Shown piece after piece: positions 7,861 through 18,244 of a stretch of 64,000 bases of DNA. The stretch is from Chitinophaga tropicalis. GTDB taxonomy: Bacteria > Bacteroidota > Bacteroidia > Chitinophagales > Chitinophagaceae. The stretch lies in assembly GCF_009758205.1 (NCBI RefSeq), contig NZ_WRXN01000010.1, positions 229,615-293,614 of the forward strand, given 5' to 3'. The notes under the pieces are model-generated. The model saw only the letters and a list, made by a program, of their open reading frames with translations, did no database searches and had not been told where the DNA came from. Numbering within the stretch: the stretch's first letter is position 1; each line of letters begins with the position of its first letter. Made by a program: the position numbers and the translations under genes.

Positions 7861-10148
7861 TATTGTTTTTTACCTCTGAAAGTATATGCCACTCCGACAT
7901 TGAAGGTGCGTTTCGGACCTGGCCTGTATGTTGTGCTGTAAGTTGTTTTTTCTGCAGTTGTAGCATAGATGGCATCTGCGGCATTACGGCAATTCACCCA
8001 GCAGTCAATATTCCGCCAGCTATACCCTGTGCGGAAATTGAACAGGTCATAGCCTTTGTAATACTGTGTATTCTGAGGGTCCATATAATAACGGCTTACA
8101 TGCTGCCATTCTCCCGCCAGCCTGAATCCTTTGAAGAAAGCAGGCTTCCAGGTGATCTCACTGTTGGCGATCACTTTAGGCGCACCGCTCATCTGGTTAC
8201 CGTCATACACTGTTCCTTTCTCTACAAACTCATTGAAGAAATGCTCTGCATATTGTCCGCTTACCCGCAGCCAGATTGAACGCAGTGGTGAATAACGAAC
8301 ATTCCACTCTATTCCACGGTGGGTAGTGCGGCCGGTATTCCTGTTCTCATAAGATCCATCATCCAGTTTTACACTGATGATCTCATTAGTACCTTTCATC
8401 TCATATACACTAACATCCACATATCCTTTATCATTTGCAAAGCTGAACCAGCCGCCGGCTTCATAGTTACGGTAAGTGGCCTGTTTCAGCACAGGTACTT
8501 TTACGCCCCTGTACAGTTCAGAGATATTGGGAGGTGCAAATCCTACACTATAGTTTGCATACATACCGCGTGTCCTGCCAAAATCATAGGTCAATCCCAG
8601 CTTTGGCGTGAAGGCATTAAAATGATTACGCTCATCCGGCGCACCTGTGAATGCTGATGGTGTAAGGTGATTATCAAAATCGTAATCCATCCTGTCATAA
8701 CGCACTGCAGCTACCAGCTTCAATCCCTGCATCAGTTCCATATCAAATTGTGCATAAGCAGCTGTGTTCAGCAAGCCTACATGGTAATCAGTGAGAGCAG
8801 AATCTGTTTTTGTATAACCTGTATAATATCCCTGGGCATTTTTTGTTACATCAATAAATTCAGCGAAGTAATTAGCAGGGCTGTAATCTGCGCTGATACC
8901 GGCTATCAGCGATGCGTTCCGCCAGCTGAACTGTTTCCGGTGCTGTAATATCAGGCCATAGCTGCTGAAGCTGTCATCATTGATCTCGCCGGTAGCTTTC
9001 AGCGGATCTGATAAATTCTTAAGTGCGTAAAACGGGTTCTGTCCTATACTGTTATTCCTGAAGAAGAAGGTGGCGGTAGTACGGTCAGAGCTGTTCCATG
9101 TATGCTCCAGCGTACTCCTGTAACGGAATGCGTTCACCTTACGGTAAGAGAAGGTTTGAAAATTGCGGTAGTCTTTTCTGAAGAAATGAGCGCTGTCCAA
9201 TCCGCCTACCTGGTCTGTATAATAATTTACAAGTGTCGCAGCATTGATCCATTTTGTATGTTCACTGACCTGGTAATCTGCCCTGAGTGTAAAAGCCAGT
9301 TTATGAAAATCGCTGTGGTCCATGTAGCCATTGCGCTGATCAGCATAATAGCCGCCCATGCTGATACCTACTTTATTAAAGGTATTGGAGGCACTGAAGT
9401 CAGTGCGTTTATACCCTCTGTCACTGATCTCTGCCTGTACCTTAGCAAAAGGTTGTAAGGAAGGTGCAGCAGTGATAAAGTTAACAGCCCCGCCAACAGC
9501 CTCACTTCCATAGAGTGAAGAAGCCGGCCCTCTGATCACTTCCACATTACGCAATGCTGCCATGTTGATCTCTATCAGTGCATTGTGATTAAAGTCTCCT
9601 GTGGTACGGATGGGAATACCATCTTCCATATAAAGGAACAGGCTCTTATATCCTATAGGCTGACGGATGGCCATGGTATGCTGTTCATTTCCCAGGTCTA
9701 CCATATATACACCGCTTACTTTATTCAGCAATTGTTCCAGCGAAGTTGCTTTGGTATCTCTGATCTCCTGCGGGGAAATAGTGCTGATGGCTACAGGCGC
9801 ATCTGTACGGTTCTGCCTGTCGCGGCTGGAAGTAACGATCAGTTCATTCAGGCTTGCCGTAGCAGGGGTCAGTGCTACAATGAAAGGCGATTGTTTTTGT
9901 ATGGCCACCTTCCTGGCACGATAGCCTATAAAGGATGCCTGTATAGAATCTTCTGCACACTTACAGTTAGCCGGTAATGTAAACCTGCCCTGGGCGTCTG
10001 TATGGCAACCGTTTTTACAGCATAACAGCTGAATGGTAACACCCGGCAGCACCTCACCGGTTTGTGCATCAATCACACGGCCCTGCATCTGCGCATGCGA
10101 TTGTAAAAAGAACAATACTCCTGTTATTAACGATATAAAATATTTCAT
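7860..10148 (-). CDS. TonB-dependent outer-membrane receptor with Cys-rich N-terminal domain
   Basis: About 762 residues. I start at the Met of MKYFISLITGVLFF, which gives a standard signal peptide; the open frame extends 28 codons further without one. Order: signal peptide, a carboxypeptidase-regulatory-like (CarboxypepD_reg-like) domain at about 22-100, the TonB plug (around residues 110-230, with the SSLYGSEAVGG turn), then a 22-strand-type beta-barrel ending in an aromatic-rich strand (GVAYTF). The regulatory-like domain has an uncommon cysteine cluster: Cys43, Cys44, Cys48, Cys62, Cys64. Substrate unknown; together with the CNGKC protein upstream and the CQCC lipoprotein downstream a metal ion such as copper, or a metal complex, is a reasonable guess. 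Confidence 0.85.
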   Translation of the reverse strand: MKYFISLITGVLFFLQSHAQMQGRVIDAQTGEVLPGVTIQLLCCKNGCHTDAQGRFTLPANCKCAEDSIQASFIGYRARKVAIQKQSPFIVALTPATASLNELIVTSSRDRQNRTDAPVAISTISPQEIRDTKATSLEQLLNKVSGVYMVDLGNEQHTMAIRQPIGYKSLFLYMEDGIPIRTTGDFNHNALIEINMAALRNVEVIRGPASSLYGSEAVGGAVNFITAAPSLQPFAKVQAEISDRGYKRTDFSASNTFNKVGISMGGYYADQRNGYMDHSDFHKLAFTLRADYQVSEHTKWINAATLVNYYTDQVGGLDSAHFFRKDYRNFQTFSYRKVNAFRYRSTLEHTWNSSDRTTATFFFRNNSIGQNPFYALKNLSDPLKATGEINDDSFSSYGLILQHRKQFSWRNASLIAGISADYSPANYFAEFIDVTKNAQGYYTGYTKTDSALTDYHVGLLNTAAYAQFDMELMQGLKLVAAVRYDRMDYDFDNHLTPSAFTGAPDERNHFNAFTPKLGLTYDFGRTRGMYANYSVGFAPPNISELYRGVKVPVLKQATYRNYEAGGWFSFANDKGYVDVSVYEMKGTNEIISVKLDDGSYENRNTGRTTHRGIEWNVRYSPLRSIWLRVSGQYAEHFFNEFVEKGTVYDGNQMSGAPKVIANSEITWKPAFFKGFRLAGEWQHVSRYYMDPQNTQYYKGYDLFNFRTGYSWRNIDCWVNCRNAADAIYATTAEKTTYSTTYRPGPKRTFNVGVAYTFRGKKQ

Positions 10149-10342
10149 GATCCTGTATAAGTTCGGGTACGGTTGTTCAACCTGTCCGGCATGCGGGTGC
10201 AGGCAATAAAATGCCATACCCCGGTCAGGCAAGGTTGCTCACCGTAAGTAGTAGATAGTAATAAGATGGAAACGGTTACAGTAATGTTCCGTGCAGGAAC
10301 ACGTCATCACAATTCAAACACGACAATAAACTTTGATTGAAC

Positions 10343-10705
10343 TTATGCCTGTGGGGGGTGGAAGAATGAAAATAAAGGAGTATGCAGTTCAGGATCCTGA
10401 TAATATGCAATAATGAAAGAATATGGGGCTAAAGGGGCCAGGTTGAATGTCTGCAGTGCATCAGCATATACTACTTCGTACTTCTCTTTACCGGTTGTAC
10501 CGTTGTTCTGTTGCTGCTCATCTTTTTGCAACTGCTTCCTCAAATAACATTTACCGTTACAATGCATGTCAGGCTTATTCCTGTTCTCACACAGTACACG
10601 GGCAATGTATGCCTGGTCTATCTTATATTTCAGCATAATAAAGCTCTGGCTGAAGTTCTGGAACAGCAGCCCGGCTAATACTGATATGACGAAGATATAC
10701 CTCAC
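10343..10705 (-). CDS. small exported or membrane protein with HCNGKC motif
   Basis: 120 residues. The N-terminus is a hydrophobic segment (residues 3-24) that can act as signal or anchor. The conserved-looking core is Cys39 followed by MHCNGKCYL (Cys49, Cys53, with His48), a likely metal-binding or redox site, then a Lys/Gln-rich charged stretch and an aromatic C-terminus. I have the impression that short proteins with this motif recur near metal-related genes in Bacteroidota, but cannot search for it. It is the first gene of the - strand group leading to the TonB receptor, 194 bp upstream of that start, so the two may be one transcript or separately promoted. Confidence 0.6.
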   Translation of the reverse strand: MRYIFVISVLAGLLFQNFSQSFIMLKYKIDQAYIARVLCENRNKPDMHCNGKCYLRKQLQKDEQQQNNGTTGKEKYEVVYADALQTFNLAPLAPYSFIIAYYQDPELHTPLFSFFHPPQA

Positions 10706-10795
10706 GCCCGCAAAGGTAAAAGAAGTAGAGGCTAATTACAAATGATATATATCATGGTAGTGCATCAGTTTGAAGCTTTATATCATACTTAATGC

Positions 10796-10860
10796 AAAAA
10801 AACGTCCTCAAAAAATCGCTTTTACCTTCGGTAAAAGCGATTTTTTGAGGACGTTTTTTT
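10796..10860. terminator. very long perfect hairpin, terminator of ruvA-sprA
   Basis: A perfect inverted repeat: arms of about 30 bases (AAAAAACGTCCTCAAAAAAT... and its complement) around a TTC loop, with A and T runs at the ends on both strands. It lies directly downstream of sprA and upstream of the CNGKC protein gene. Longer and more symmetric than most intrinsic terminators. Confidence 0.85.
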
Positions 10861-10864
10861 GGCC

Positions 10865-10933
10865 TGCGGCCGGCTGAGAATTATCAGTTGGAGGTTTTGA
10901 GTAAGATTTTTTACACTGCGCGGCCGGCCGCCG
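10865..10933. repeat. GC-rich inverted repeat between sprA and its terminator
   Basis: GCGGCCGGC (from about 10866) and GCGGCCGGCCGCC (from about 10920) can pair across roughly 45 bases; the second copy contains a 12-bp self-palindrome GCGGCCGGCCGC. It sits just past the sprA stop and differs sharply from the surrounding base composition. It may be an mRNA 3'-end stability element; no function shown. Confidence 0.45.
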
Positions 10934-10951
10934 GGTGAAATTAAACAGATA

Positions 10952-13900
10952 TTACTGAGCCAGCATAAACCTCAGCGTCAAGCCACCTCTTGTATTTGTA
11001 ATCGGGTATGCTGTAGAAATAACGGGTATAGTCTGCCTCCTGTCATAGAAGAACCGCAGGTTTAAGCGGTTATTCACCACATAATCTATAGAAGGCGAAA
11101 TACCTATTACCTTCTGGCCGCTGGTAGGTATTACAAGGTCTGCATCCAGGCGGTTATTCACCGTTCTGTCATCACGGAAGCTCATATCCAGCCTGAAGTT
11201 CATATCATTCTGCACCTTCTTCCCTTCCTGTGGCTGCCCCAGAAAAGCAAACTTCACATTACGCAGACGGTAGCTGCCCCCGAGTGTTACCTCAGTAGAA
11301 CGAAGCTCTGTCAGCTGGTAATCTACCAGGCTCAGGCTCAGTGAACGGCTCTTCTTGAATTCCACACGCAGGTTCAGGCTACTGGTGAAGGTCATATCAA
11401 AACCAATGAGCGGAGCAAACTGCTCTGTCATGGTAATATTTGGTAACAGGAAGTAAGGCACATAGTTGCCGGATACAGAATCAATGAAGTATGGATATCC
11501 CGCCAGCCGCGGATCTTCATACAACATGGCAGAGTTGTAGGAACTCATGCTCAGAGAGCCTGTATAGGCATGTGTCAGAGAGAAATTGGTGAAGATGTTC
11601 TTGAACGGTTCCAGTTTTGTAAGACCATTATAAGTTACTCTCCAGTTAGGACGCGGTATGTAGTTGCTGAAAGGATTGCTTCTTACATTATCGCCACCTC
11701 CGTTTTTCAGCAGTCCTATCTTCTCAGGGCTCTTACCAGTATAAGCGGCAAGGAATGCAGGCACCAGTACATCCTGTGCATAGCGGCCATAACCATAGCG
11801 GTATTCCGGATCTTTAGGATCGTATACCGGCACGCCGGGATCATTGCTGTAAGGGTTTGCAGCTCCGAGGCGACGGGAAATGGTGGTCCTGTACCTTTCA
11901 AAATCCCTGAAAGTTTTGGTTGTTCCCGATTCGTTGTCAATTCCGCCAAACATGGTCTTCACCGCCACGTAAGAGATCTCAAATCCGCCGGCGTCATACG
12001 GGCTAAGGTGCTGATACCCGGAATCTCCCAGGTTCTTGAACAGTTCAGTATGTGTTTTGGTGAAGGATTTGGTCAGGCTCAGGTCAATACGCAGATCGCT
12101 GGCAGGTTCCAGTTGCGCCTGAATATTCAGTCGCTGGGTAAACTGCTGCTGGTATTGAATATTGAATAATGTATCCGGTGTGATCAGGCCTTTCTTTGCA
12201 AAGTTGTCCAACCATGCTTTATCAGGCTGTTTACCGGCAACAAAAGGTATACCCGGCGCCCAGCTGGCCCAGTTCATACCCAGTATTTTGGTACTGTCGA
12301 TATAACCCGGCAGGCGTGTACCACCATTTTCAGAATAATCTACGCTGATACGTTTAAGAGACAACAGAGGTTTCATTACAGCTTTCAGGATGGGAGAGAT
12401 CTCTTCATCACTGTTGTCCTGCTGTTTATTCTGCTGTTGTTTATTCTGCGGGTTATTTGCCATACCCGGCCGGTTGTTATTGTTATTGGTCTGCGGCCGT
12501 TTAGGAGGTTGTTTTCCACCTGTCAGTTTCCTGAGGAATGGCGATCTGTTATACAGATCAGTGAACTTAAACTCAGCGTTCAGTTGTTTCTGTTGTGAGT
12601 TCTCAATAGCATTACCCAGGTATTTTGCCAGCAGGGAAGCGCCTGTCCACCTGTACTCTGCAGAGTATCCTATTGCAATGTTGGTCCAGCTGAGCAGCGG
12701 GAACTTGGCAGTAGGCAGGGTATAGGTGGCATTCATTGTGTGGAAATAGTTGGTGGTCCTGCCCAGCTTAAAGAAGTTGGTCCATACGGAATCCTTCTTG
12801 GCTTTTGAATCAAGACGGCCACGCGGCTCATCTATACGGGCATTATTCACCGCGTTGAAATCAATGCTCAGGCTGCGGGAAAGGTCCCATTTCAATCCAT
12901 AATACCTGTCAAACGTGAAGTACTTATTATACGTTTCAGGCAACTTATATTCGCTGTCACCGCCTACGTTCCGGATACGGGTAGCGCCAAACTGGCGGGT
13001 TACGTCAGCGCGGAAGCTGATCAGTGTCGGTACATAGTTGATGTTGAAATCACGGATCAGATCTACCCAGTGGGATTTGGTCTTGAACAGGCGCTTGAAG
13101 GGCGTCAGGAACTTACTCTGACCGGTAAAGGTGTATCCGAGCCCGCCGCGGTGACGGGTCAGTACATCGCTTTCTATGATGGGTGAGTGGCTTTCTGTCT
13201 GTGAATAGGAGTAGCTGATATCAAAGTTCTCAATATCCCACAGATGGTTTTTCTTCCTGTTAGGGTTCAGCCTGCGCACGTTAGTGAAGTTCAGGCTCTT
13301 GATAGAGGTGAAGTCTTCTGCTGCCTTACGGATGGAATCCCTTTCATAATCACTCTTCGCCATCCTCAGTTTATCTTTCAGTTTGATATCAAGATCATAT
13401 GGATCATATTCGGGACGGCTTACAGCCCTTGAATAACCTGCATATACCGGGATAGAGAGGCTCGTCTTTTTAGGCAGCAGCTTACCCAGATCGAGGTTGG
13501 CGGCAGCATCATACTGGAGATAGTTGTCACGGAAACGTTCATTCACACGCTGATCAAGATTACCGAAACCGGCAGTGTGCATATTACCTGATACGCTGAT
13601 AGTACCCAGGTCTGCCAGCTGAATATCTACACGGCCCATACCGGCATAACCACCTTTTTCATCAAGGCCTGACAAGCGCAGCTCGTTGAACCATACTTCA
13701 CCACACTTGGGGATACCATCATCTTTCGGGTTTGTAACACCCAGCATGATGGTCCTTACGTCTCCCAGGTTCGGGTTACCTACTACGCTCATAAAGTTGC
13801 CTTTTGCATCCTGTTCGGTATAAGGACGTAGCGGAGAGCAGGTATCGCACTGGTTACGTTTTTGTTTCATTGTGGTCAGGTTGCTGAGCAGCAGATCTAC

Positions 13901-16900
13901 GTCATTGATCTCAGGCCAGATATCTGTTGCGTTGTGAGAGCCCCAGTTAGTCACTTTCAGCGGTATCTGGTATTCGTAGTAGTTCTCTACAAAGTCACTA
14001 CCCATACGGATGATAGCGCGCAGCTCACCATCTTTCAGGAAGGCCGGATCTTTCATGGCTTCAGCATGCAGGTACATCTGTAAGCGTTTGTACTGACGGA
14101 GGTCCATGTTCAGGTTCTTGGATACGCCGCGGGTATCGCCATCTGCCAGATCGCACACCTGTATAGACATAGCCTGTTCATTCAGCTGCAGGGTAGTATT
14201 GTTGGTGCTCACCGTATTCTGACGCACAACTCCCGGAGGCAGTACATAAGGAATAGGTTTGCGGGAAGAGTTCTCTTCAATGTTTACGGCAGAAGTGTTG
14301 AAAGTGGTGGTTTCATCGTTCGGAACGGGATCGCCTGCCTGCAGTTTATAATTGTACTGACGCCATTGGTTACGTACCAGCTGCAGTTTGGCAAAACGTA
14401 CCACTACAGAATCTTCAAATCCTGTCAGGTACATACGCATGAAACGAATGGATTTGAAATCAGGGATGCTGCCTACTTTCTTATCGAATCCGTTTATAGG
14501 CACTTTAAACTGGTACCAGTTTTCCTGCTTTTTCTGTCCGTTAGGCAATGTCACATCAGCAACTATCTTATCCACAATAAAGTTTGTACCTACGGGCATA
14601 TTCGGTTTCAGGTTCACGCGGTACTGGAAGTATTCTTCTGTTTCATTGAGGGTGTTGTCCCTGTTCAGGTCTTCCGATTCCGGGATGTTGGTAGCCGCCA
14701 TGGAATAGGTAGAGTTGGTAGACACGGGAGAGTTACCTTCCGGGTTGCTGTACTTCTTATACCTTTCCAGGATAGGGGCGCTGGTGTAATCGCGGTAGTG
14801 TTTATAATCGTCGTTGGAAGGGTCTGCATCAGCTTCCTGGTAGATCCTGGAAGTTCTTCCAAAGTTAGTGGCCAGTCTGTCCAGGTATGTCTGGCGGAAG
14901 GTCTTTTCATCACCACTCTGTAAACCATCATAACCTACGTCCTGGTAGCGGCGGATATCAGGGTCATTGTCAAATGCCTGGGTAATCTGCTGCTGGAACT
15001 TGGGTATGCGGCCCCATATGGAGGAATCTGTTTTAGACAGGTCTGTGTTGGGGTCCGGTAATCCGTTCTCAAAGAACTTGCGGGAATCTTTGAGGATATC
15101 TTCAGACACATTACCCAGGTTGAAATACAGCTGACCGCCGGTGCTGTTCAACATATCGGGATGAGTGAAAGGGTCCTGGATCCAGAATTCTATGAACTCG
15201 ACGTTCTGTGTTTGAAAGTCGCTGTTATCAATAGCTCTCATGATACCGGCCCATTTCTTTTGGGGCTGGCGCAGTTTACCATTGGCATCTATGCTGTCCG
15301 GGCTTGCAGTAAAGTTATACGGACCTCTCTCTGTAGGATAATAGGCCAGGTCAAGGGTGCTTAACTGGCTCTGGCCAAAGTCTGTAGACCTGTTCTTGAA
15401 CACCTCAGCCTGGTAAACCAAACGTACGCGCTGATCTGACTGATCATCGGTAGTGATGCCTGCGGGCAGGCCGGTAGAATTAGGTATCTGCAGGGTAGGC
15501 TCCAGGATATACCAGGCCAGTTTTGCCCTGTTGGTACCATATGCCAGTCCGTTGTTAATATCAGCTTCGGGGAAGAGTATATTGCCGCTGCTGTCAGAAG
15601 CATCTTTAGGAGTGGATGCCAATGCCCATGCTGTAGCCGGGAACTTCAGGTCATATCCGCTCTGGGAGCCTTCAAAGTCGTCAATAAATATCTGCCCCTG
15701 GTTGCTGCCTGCTGCGTTTACCAGTTTGTTATGACCGGGAAACAGTTTGGCCACCTCACCGGTGAACATGATATTGGAAGGCGTATTACTCTGGTAATTA
15801 GGCAGTTTGTTCAACAGGCGGGTCAGTCCTTTCCACTGGGAGTTATAGTTCACGTCAAAGCCTACCACAGTATTCTTGATAGGATCTTCGCCGTAGTTTA
15901 CCTTCTGGTAGTAAGGCCGTTCACTCATCCTGGCAATGGTAGAACCGAGGCTGAGTTTATCGTTCACCAGGTAATCAAAGCGGGTACCGAAGTAGTTCCT
16001 TACCTGGGTGCCAAAGGCCGCATTATTCTCAAACTGCACATTGATAGCCATTCCGGAGTTGAGGATACCTGCGTTGATGATCTTGATACGGCCCAGGTTA
16101 TAATCTATAATAAAGTCTACGTTTTCACGGAGTTGTTGTCCGCCGGCAGTTACTGTTACCGATCCCGGGGGAATATTATATCCACCCAGCTGTATTTCGG
16201 AAGAGTTGCTGGATTTATAGGACCCTTTCAGGACATAGCGGTTCAATTGCGGGAACTGCTGGGCCACTACCTTGATAGAGTCATACAGCACCTTGTACAT
16301 ATATTGTTTTTCCAGCGCGGCGTTTCCTCCAAAGGCTTTCTTAATACCAGCAGCAAAGGGTTCCAGTACCGGGAACATGACGCGGCCTGTCATGGAGTTG
16401 ATGGTATAGCCTTCCACATAGTCAAACACACCGTCCGGCTGGGGGTCATTCTGGTTATTCAGGCGGTCCAGGTTGAGGATGGAGATCAGGGGAGCTCCTG
16501 TCCATTCGTTCTGGGCGTCAGGCAGATAACGTTTATCGCTCGGGGCGCGGGTGTCTGTGCCCGGGTCCTTATAGTATACATCCAGTTTGAAGTCCGCCCT
16601 GTTGATCTGGTAAGCTCCGGTAGAGTATACGTTTTTCATCATCAGGTCCCAGATGGGAAGATTGGGACGGGCGGATGTAGCTTTCAGCATTTTCAGGAAG
16701 AGGATACGCTGGTTGGCGCTGTTATTCTGGTCTGGCGGTACATCCTGGGAAAATTCACCTACCGTATAAATCCTTCCGTTATAGGAATACTGGAAGGCGA
16801 CGGCCAGGACCTCATCTGCCTGGAGCTGCTGGTTAAGGGAGATAAAGCCAAGCTGCCGGTTAATGGTATATTCAGATGAATCCAGTTTACGGGCAAATGT

Positions 16901-18208
16901 TTTCTCGTAATCCTGTACGCCGGTAAGCCCCAGTGCCTGGAGCCTGCTCACTACCGTTCCTGAATACCGGCTGGCGGGGTCTGAAGAGACATTACCATAG
17001 AGGTTATTGGTCCTGTTGTCGGGCTTTTTATCGCCGGTCTGAACAGTGATATTACCATTATATGGAGCGTATTCTGCGAGGTCCATCAAGCCCACGATAT
17101 CGCGGGTGTTGGTAGTAGCCCCGGTTTTATTGGTCACCCAGACTTCAATACGGTTAATATAGGCAAGGGAGTTAATAATGGGCAGGTTGCTCATTGCATA
17201 GTTGAAGGTGTCCCTGAAGAACTGGGAGAGGAGGAAGTGACGGTTGTCATCATATTCGTCTGCCCTCAGGGTAAAGTCCTGCACCTGGGTGCCTCCTTTG
17301 ATCAGGAGGTTCTGTTTTTGGGAACGCTGGTTGGAAAGTACGCTGGTAACGGTTAGCCGGCCAAACTGCAGCTGTGTTTTGATACCAAAAAGGGATTGTA
17401 CCCCGGAGATCAGGGAGCTGCGGAGCGGGAAGCTTACGTTACCGGCTTCTATCTTTTTGACAATTTCATCATCATAGCCGGTATATTCCAGTTTGATCTG
17501 GTTTTCAAAATCGAAGGTGGATTGTGTATTAAAGTTGGTAATGAGTTTCAGCTTATCTCCTATCTTGCCGGTCAGGTTCATGTTGATATTCATATCAAAT
17601 GCGAACCCGCCTGTCTTACGCGCCTGTTCTGTCAGCACGGGGTTCTTGATATTCTGTCCTTCATAGCCGAAAGTGAGTTCCAGGCTACCCTGGGGCCTGA
17701 TATCCACTTTATTACCGCCGAAGATCCTGTCAAACAGTTTGCTGCCGTTATAGAGCTCAGGCCCGTCTCCCTTCTGGTTAAGGGAGCCAAGGGTGCTGGC
17801 GCGTTTCATCCAGTAATCTTCTTCGCTTTTTTTGGATTGCAGTTTGTAATATTCGTCGAAACTAAGATAGGTAGGATTGCGGTAGTAGTGGTCTCCAATC
17901 TTTTCTGTTACGGTGTATTGACGGGTAACGGGATCATAATCTACTGTACGGGATATTCCTGCCGGGTCCTTCAGATCTATTTTGTTTTTGACGGGATCTG
18001 TAATGCCGGTTCCATACCTATCCTTTATAGGATATTTAAGTGTATCCTTCCCGGCCGTATCTTTTGCCGTTTTTTCAGATCCTGGTTGCCAGTTTGTATC
18101 AGAATAGTTGTTATAACCCGAACGATTCCTTGCTGCAGTGTCCGCAATAAATAAAGAAACAACTCCTATTACTACAGCTATAGCACCATAATATGTCTTC
18201 CTTGACAA
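10952..18208 (-). CDS. sprA: SprA, T9SS outer-membrane translocon
   Basis: 2418 residues, the size expected of SprA, the giant outer-membrane beta-barrel through which type IX cargo crosses in gliding and non-gliding Bacteroidota. It starts with a signal-like hydrophobic segment (YGAIAVVIGVVSLFIA), carries the conserved repeated motif region around PGSVTVTAGGQQL and DFIIDYNLGRIKI (about residues 690-730), a Gln/Asn-rich low-complexity linker near residue 1920, and ends in barrel strands (GGLTLRFMLAQ). Placement immediately downstream of ruvA is the arrangement known from other Bacteroidota. Its cargo should include the two CHU_C-domain proteins at the left of the window. Confidence 0.95.
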   Translation of the reverse strand: MSRKTYYGAIAVVIGVVSLFIADTAARNRSGYNNYSDTNWQPGSEKTAKDTAGKDTLKYPIKDRYGTGITDPVKNKIDLKDPAGISRTVDYDPVTRQYTVTEKIGDHYYRNPTYLSFDEYYKLQSKKSEEDYWMKRASTLGSLNQKGDGPELYNGSKLFDRIFGGNKVDIRPQGSLELTFGYEGQNIKNPVLTEQARKTGGFAFDMNINMNLTGKIGDKLKLITNFNTQSTFDFENQIKLEYTGYDDEIVKKIEAGNVSFPLRSSLISGVQSLFGIKTQLQFGRLTVTSVLSNQRSQKQNLLIKGGTQVQDFTLRADEYDDNRHFLLSQFFRDTFNYAMSNLPIINSLAYINRIEVWVTNKTGATTNTRDIVGLMDLAEYAPYNGNITVQTGDKKPDNRTNNLYGNVSSDPASRYSGTVVSRLQALGLTGVQDYEKTFARKLDSSEYTINRQLGFISLNQQLQADEVLAVAFQYSYNGRIYTVGEFSQDVPPDQNNSANQRILFLKMLKATSARPNLPIWDLMMKNVYSTGAYQINRADFKLDVYYKDPGTDTRAPSDKRYLPDAQNEWTGAPLISILNLDRLNNQNDPQPDGVFDYVEGYTINSMTGRVMFPVLEPFAAGIKKAFGGNAALEKQYMYKVLYDSIKVVAQQFPQLNRYVLKGSYKSSNSSEIQLGGYNIPPGSVTVTAGGQQLRENVDFIIDYNLGRIKIINAGILNSGMAINVQFENNAAFGTQVRNYFGTRFDYLVNDKLSLGSTIARMSERPYYQKVNYGEDPIKNTVVGFDVNYNSQWKGLTRLLNKLPNYQSNTPSNIMFTGEVAKLFPGHNKLVNAAGSNQGQIFIDDFEGSQSGYDLKFPATAWALASTPKDASDSSGNILFPEADINNGLAYGTNRAKLAWYILEPTLQIPNSTGLPAGITTDDQSDQRVRLVYQAEVFKNRSTDFGQSQLSTLDLAYYPTERGPYNFTASPDSIDANGKLRQPQKKWAGIMRAIDNSDFQTQNVEFIEFWIQDPFTHPDMLNSTGGQLYFNLGNVSEDILKDSRKFFENGLPDPNTDLSKTDSSIWGRIPKFQQQITQAFDNDPDIRRYQDVGYDGLQSGDEKTFRQTYLDRLATNFGRTSRIYQEADADPSNDDYKHYRDYTSAPILERYKKYSNPEGNSPVSTNSTYSMAATNIPESEDLNRDNTLNETEEYFQYRVNLKPNMPVGTNFIVDKIVADVTLPNGQKKQENWYQFKVPINGFDKKVGSIPDFKSIRFMRMYLTGFEDSVVVRFAKLQLVRNQWRQYNYKLQAGDPVPNDETTTFNTSAVNIEENSSRKPIPYVLPPGVVRQNTVSTNNTTLQLNEQAMSIQVCDLADGDTRGVSKNLNMDLRQYKRLQMYLHAEAMKDPAFLKDGELRAIIRMGSDFVENYYEYQIPLKVTNWGSHNATDIWPEINDVDLLLSNLTTMKQKRNQCDTCSPLRPYTEQDAKGNFMSVVGNPNLGDVRTIMLGVTNPKDDGIPKCGEVWFNELRLSGLDEKGGYAGMGRVDIQLADLGTISVSGNMHTAGFGNLDQRVNERFRDNYLQYDAAANLDLGKLLPKKTSLSIPVYAGYSRAVSRPEYDPYDLDIKLKDKLRMAKSDYERDSIRKAAEDFTSIKSLNFTNVRRLNPNRKKNHLWDIENFDISYSYSQTESHSPIIESDVLTRHRGGLGYTFTGQSKFLTPFKRLFKTKSHWVDLIRDFNINYVPTLISFRADVTRQFGATRIRNVGGDSEYKLPETYNKYFTFDRYYGLKWDLSRSLSIDFNAVNNARIDEPRGRLDSKAKKDSVWTNFFKLGRTTNYFHTMNATYTLPTAKFPLLSWTNIAIGYSAEYRWTGASLLAKYLGNAIENSQQKQLNAEFKFTDLYNRSPFLRKLTGGKQPPKRPQTNNNNNRPGMANNPQNKQQQNKQQDNSDEEISPILKAVMKPLLSLKRISVDYSENGGTRLPGYIDSTKILGMNWASWAPGIPFVAGKQPDKAWLDNFAKKGLITPDTLFNIQYQQQFTQRLNIQAQLEPASDLRIDLSLTKSFTKTHTELFKNLGDSGYQHLSPYDAGGFEISYVAVKTMFGGIDNESGTTKTFRDFERYRTTISRRLGAANPYSNDPGVPVYDPKDPEYRYGYGRYAQDVLVPAFLAAYTGKSPEKIGLLKNGGGDNVRSNPFSNYIPRPNWRVTYNGLTKLEPFKNIFTNFSLTHAYTGSLSMSSYNSAMLYEDPRLAGYPYFIDSVSGNYVPYFLLPNITMTEQFAPLIGFDMTFTSSLNLRVEFKKSRSLSLSLVDYQLTELRSTEVTLGGSYRLRNVKFAFLGQPQEGKKVQNDMNFRLDMSFRDDRTVNNRLDADLVIPTSGQKVIGISPSIDYVVNNRLNLRFFYDRRQTIPVISTAYPITNTRGGLTLRFMLAQ

Positions 18209-18244
18209 GAGAAATAGGTTTATAGAGGTCAGGGTAAAAAAAAA

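Noticed and set aside
10149..10342. Cobalamin-type riboswitch in the leader of the TonB receptor
   Set aside because: Looked for the B12 box and conserved core on the - strand; not present. Only a short GGTTGAACAACC hairpin is seen.
15731..16879. 382-codon + frame inside sprA
   Set aside because: Antisense shadow of a strongly conserved gene; composition is not protein-like.
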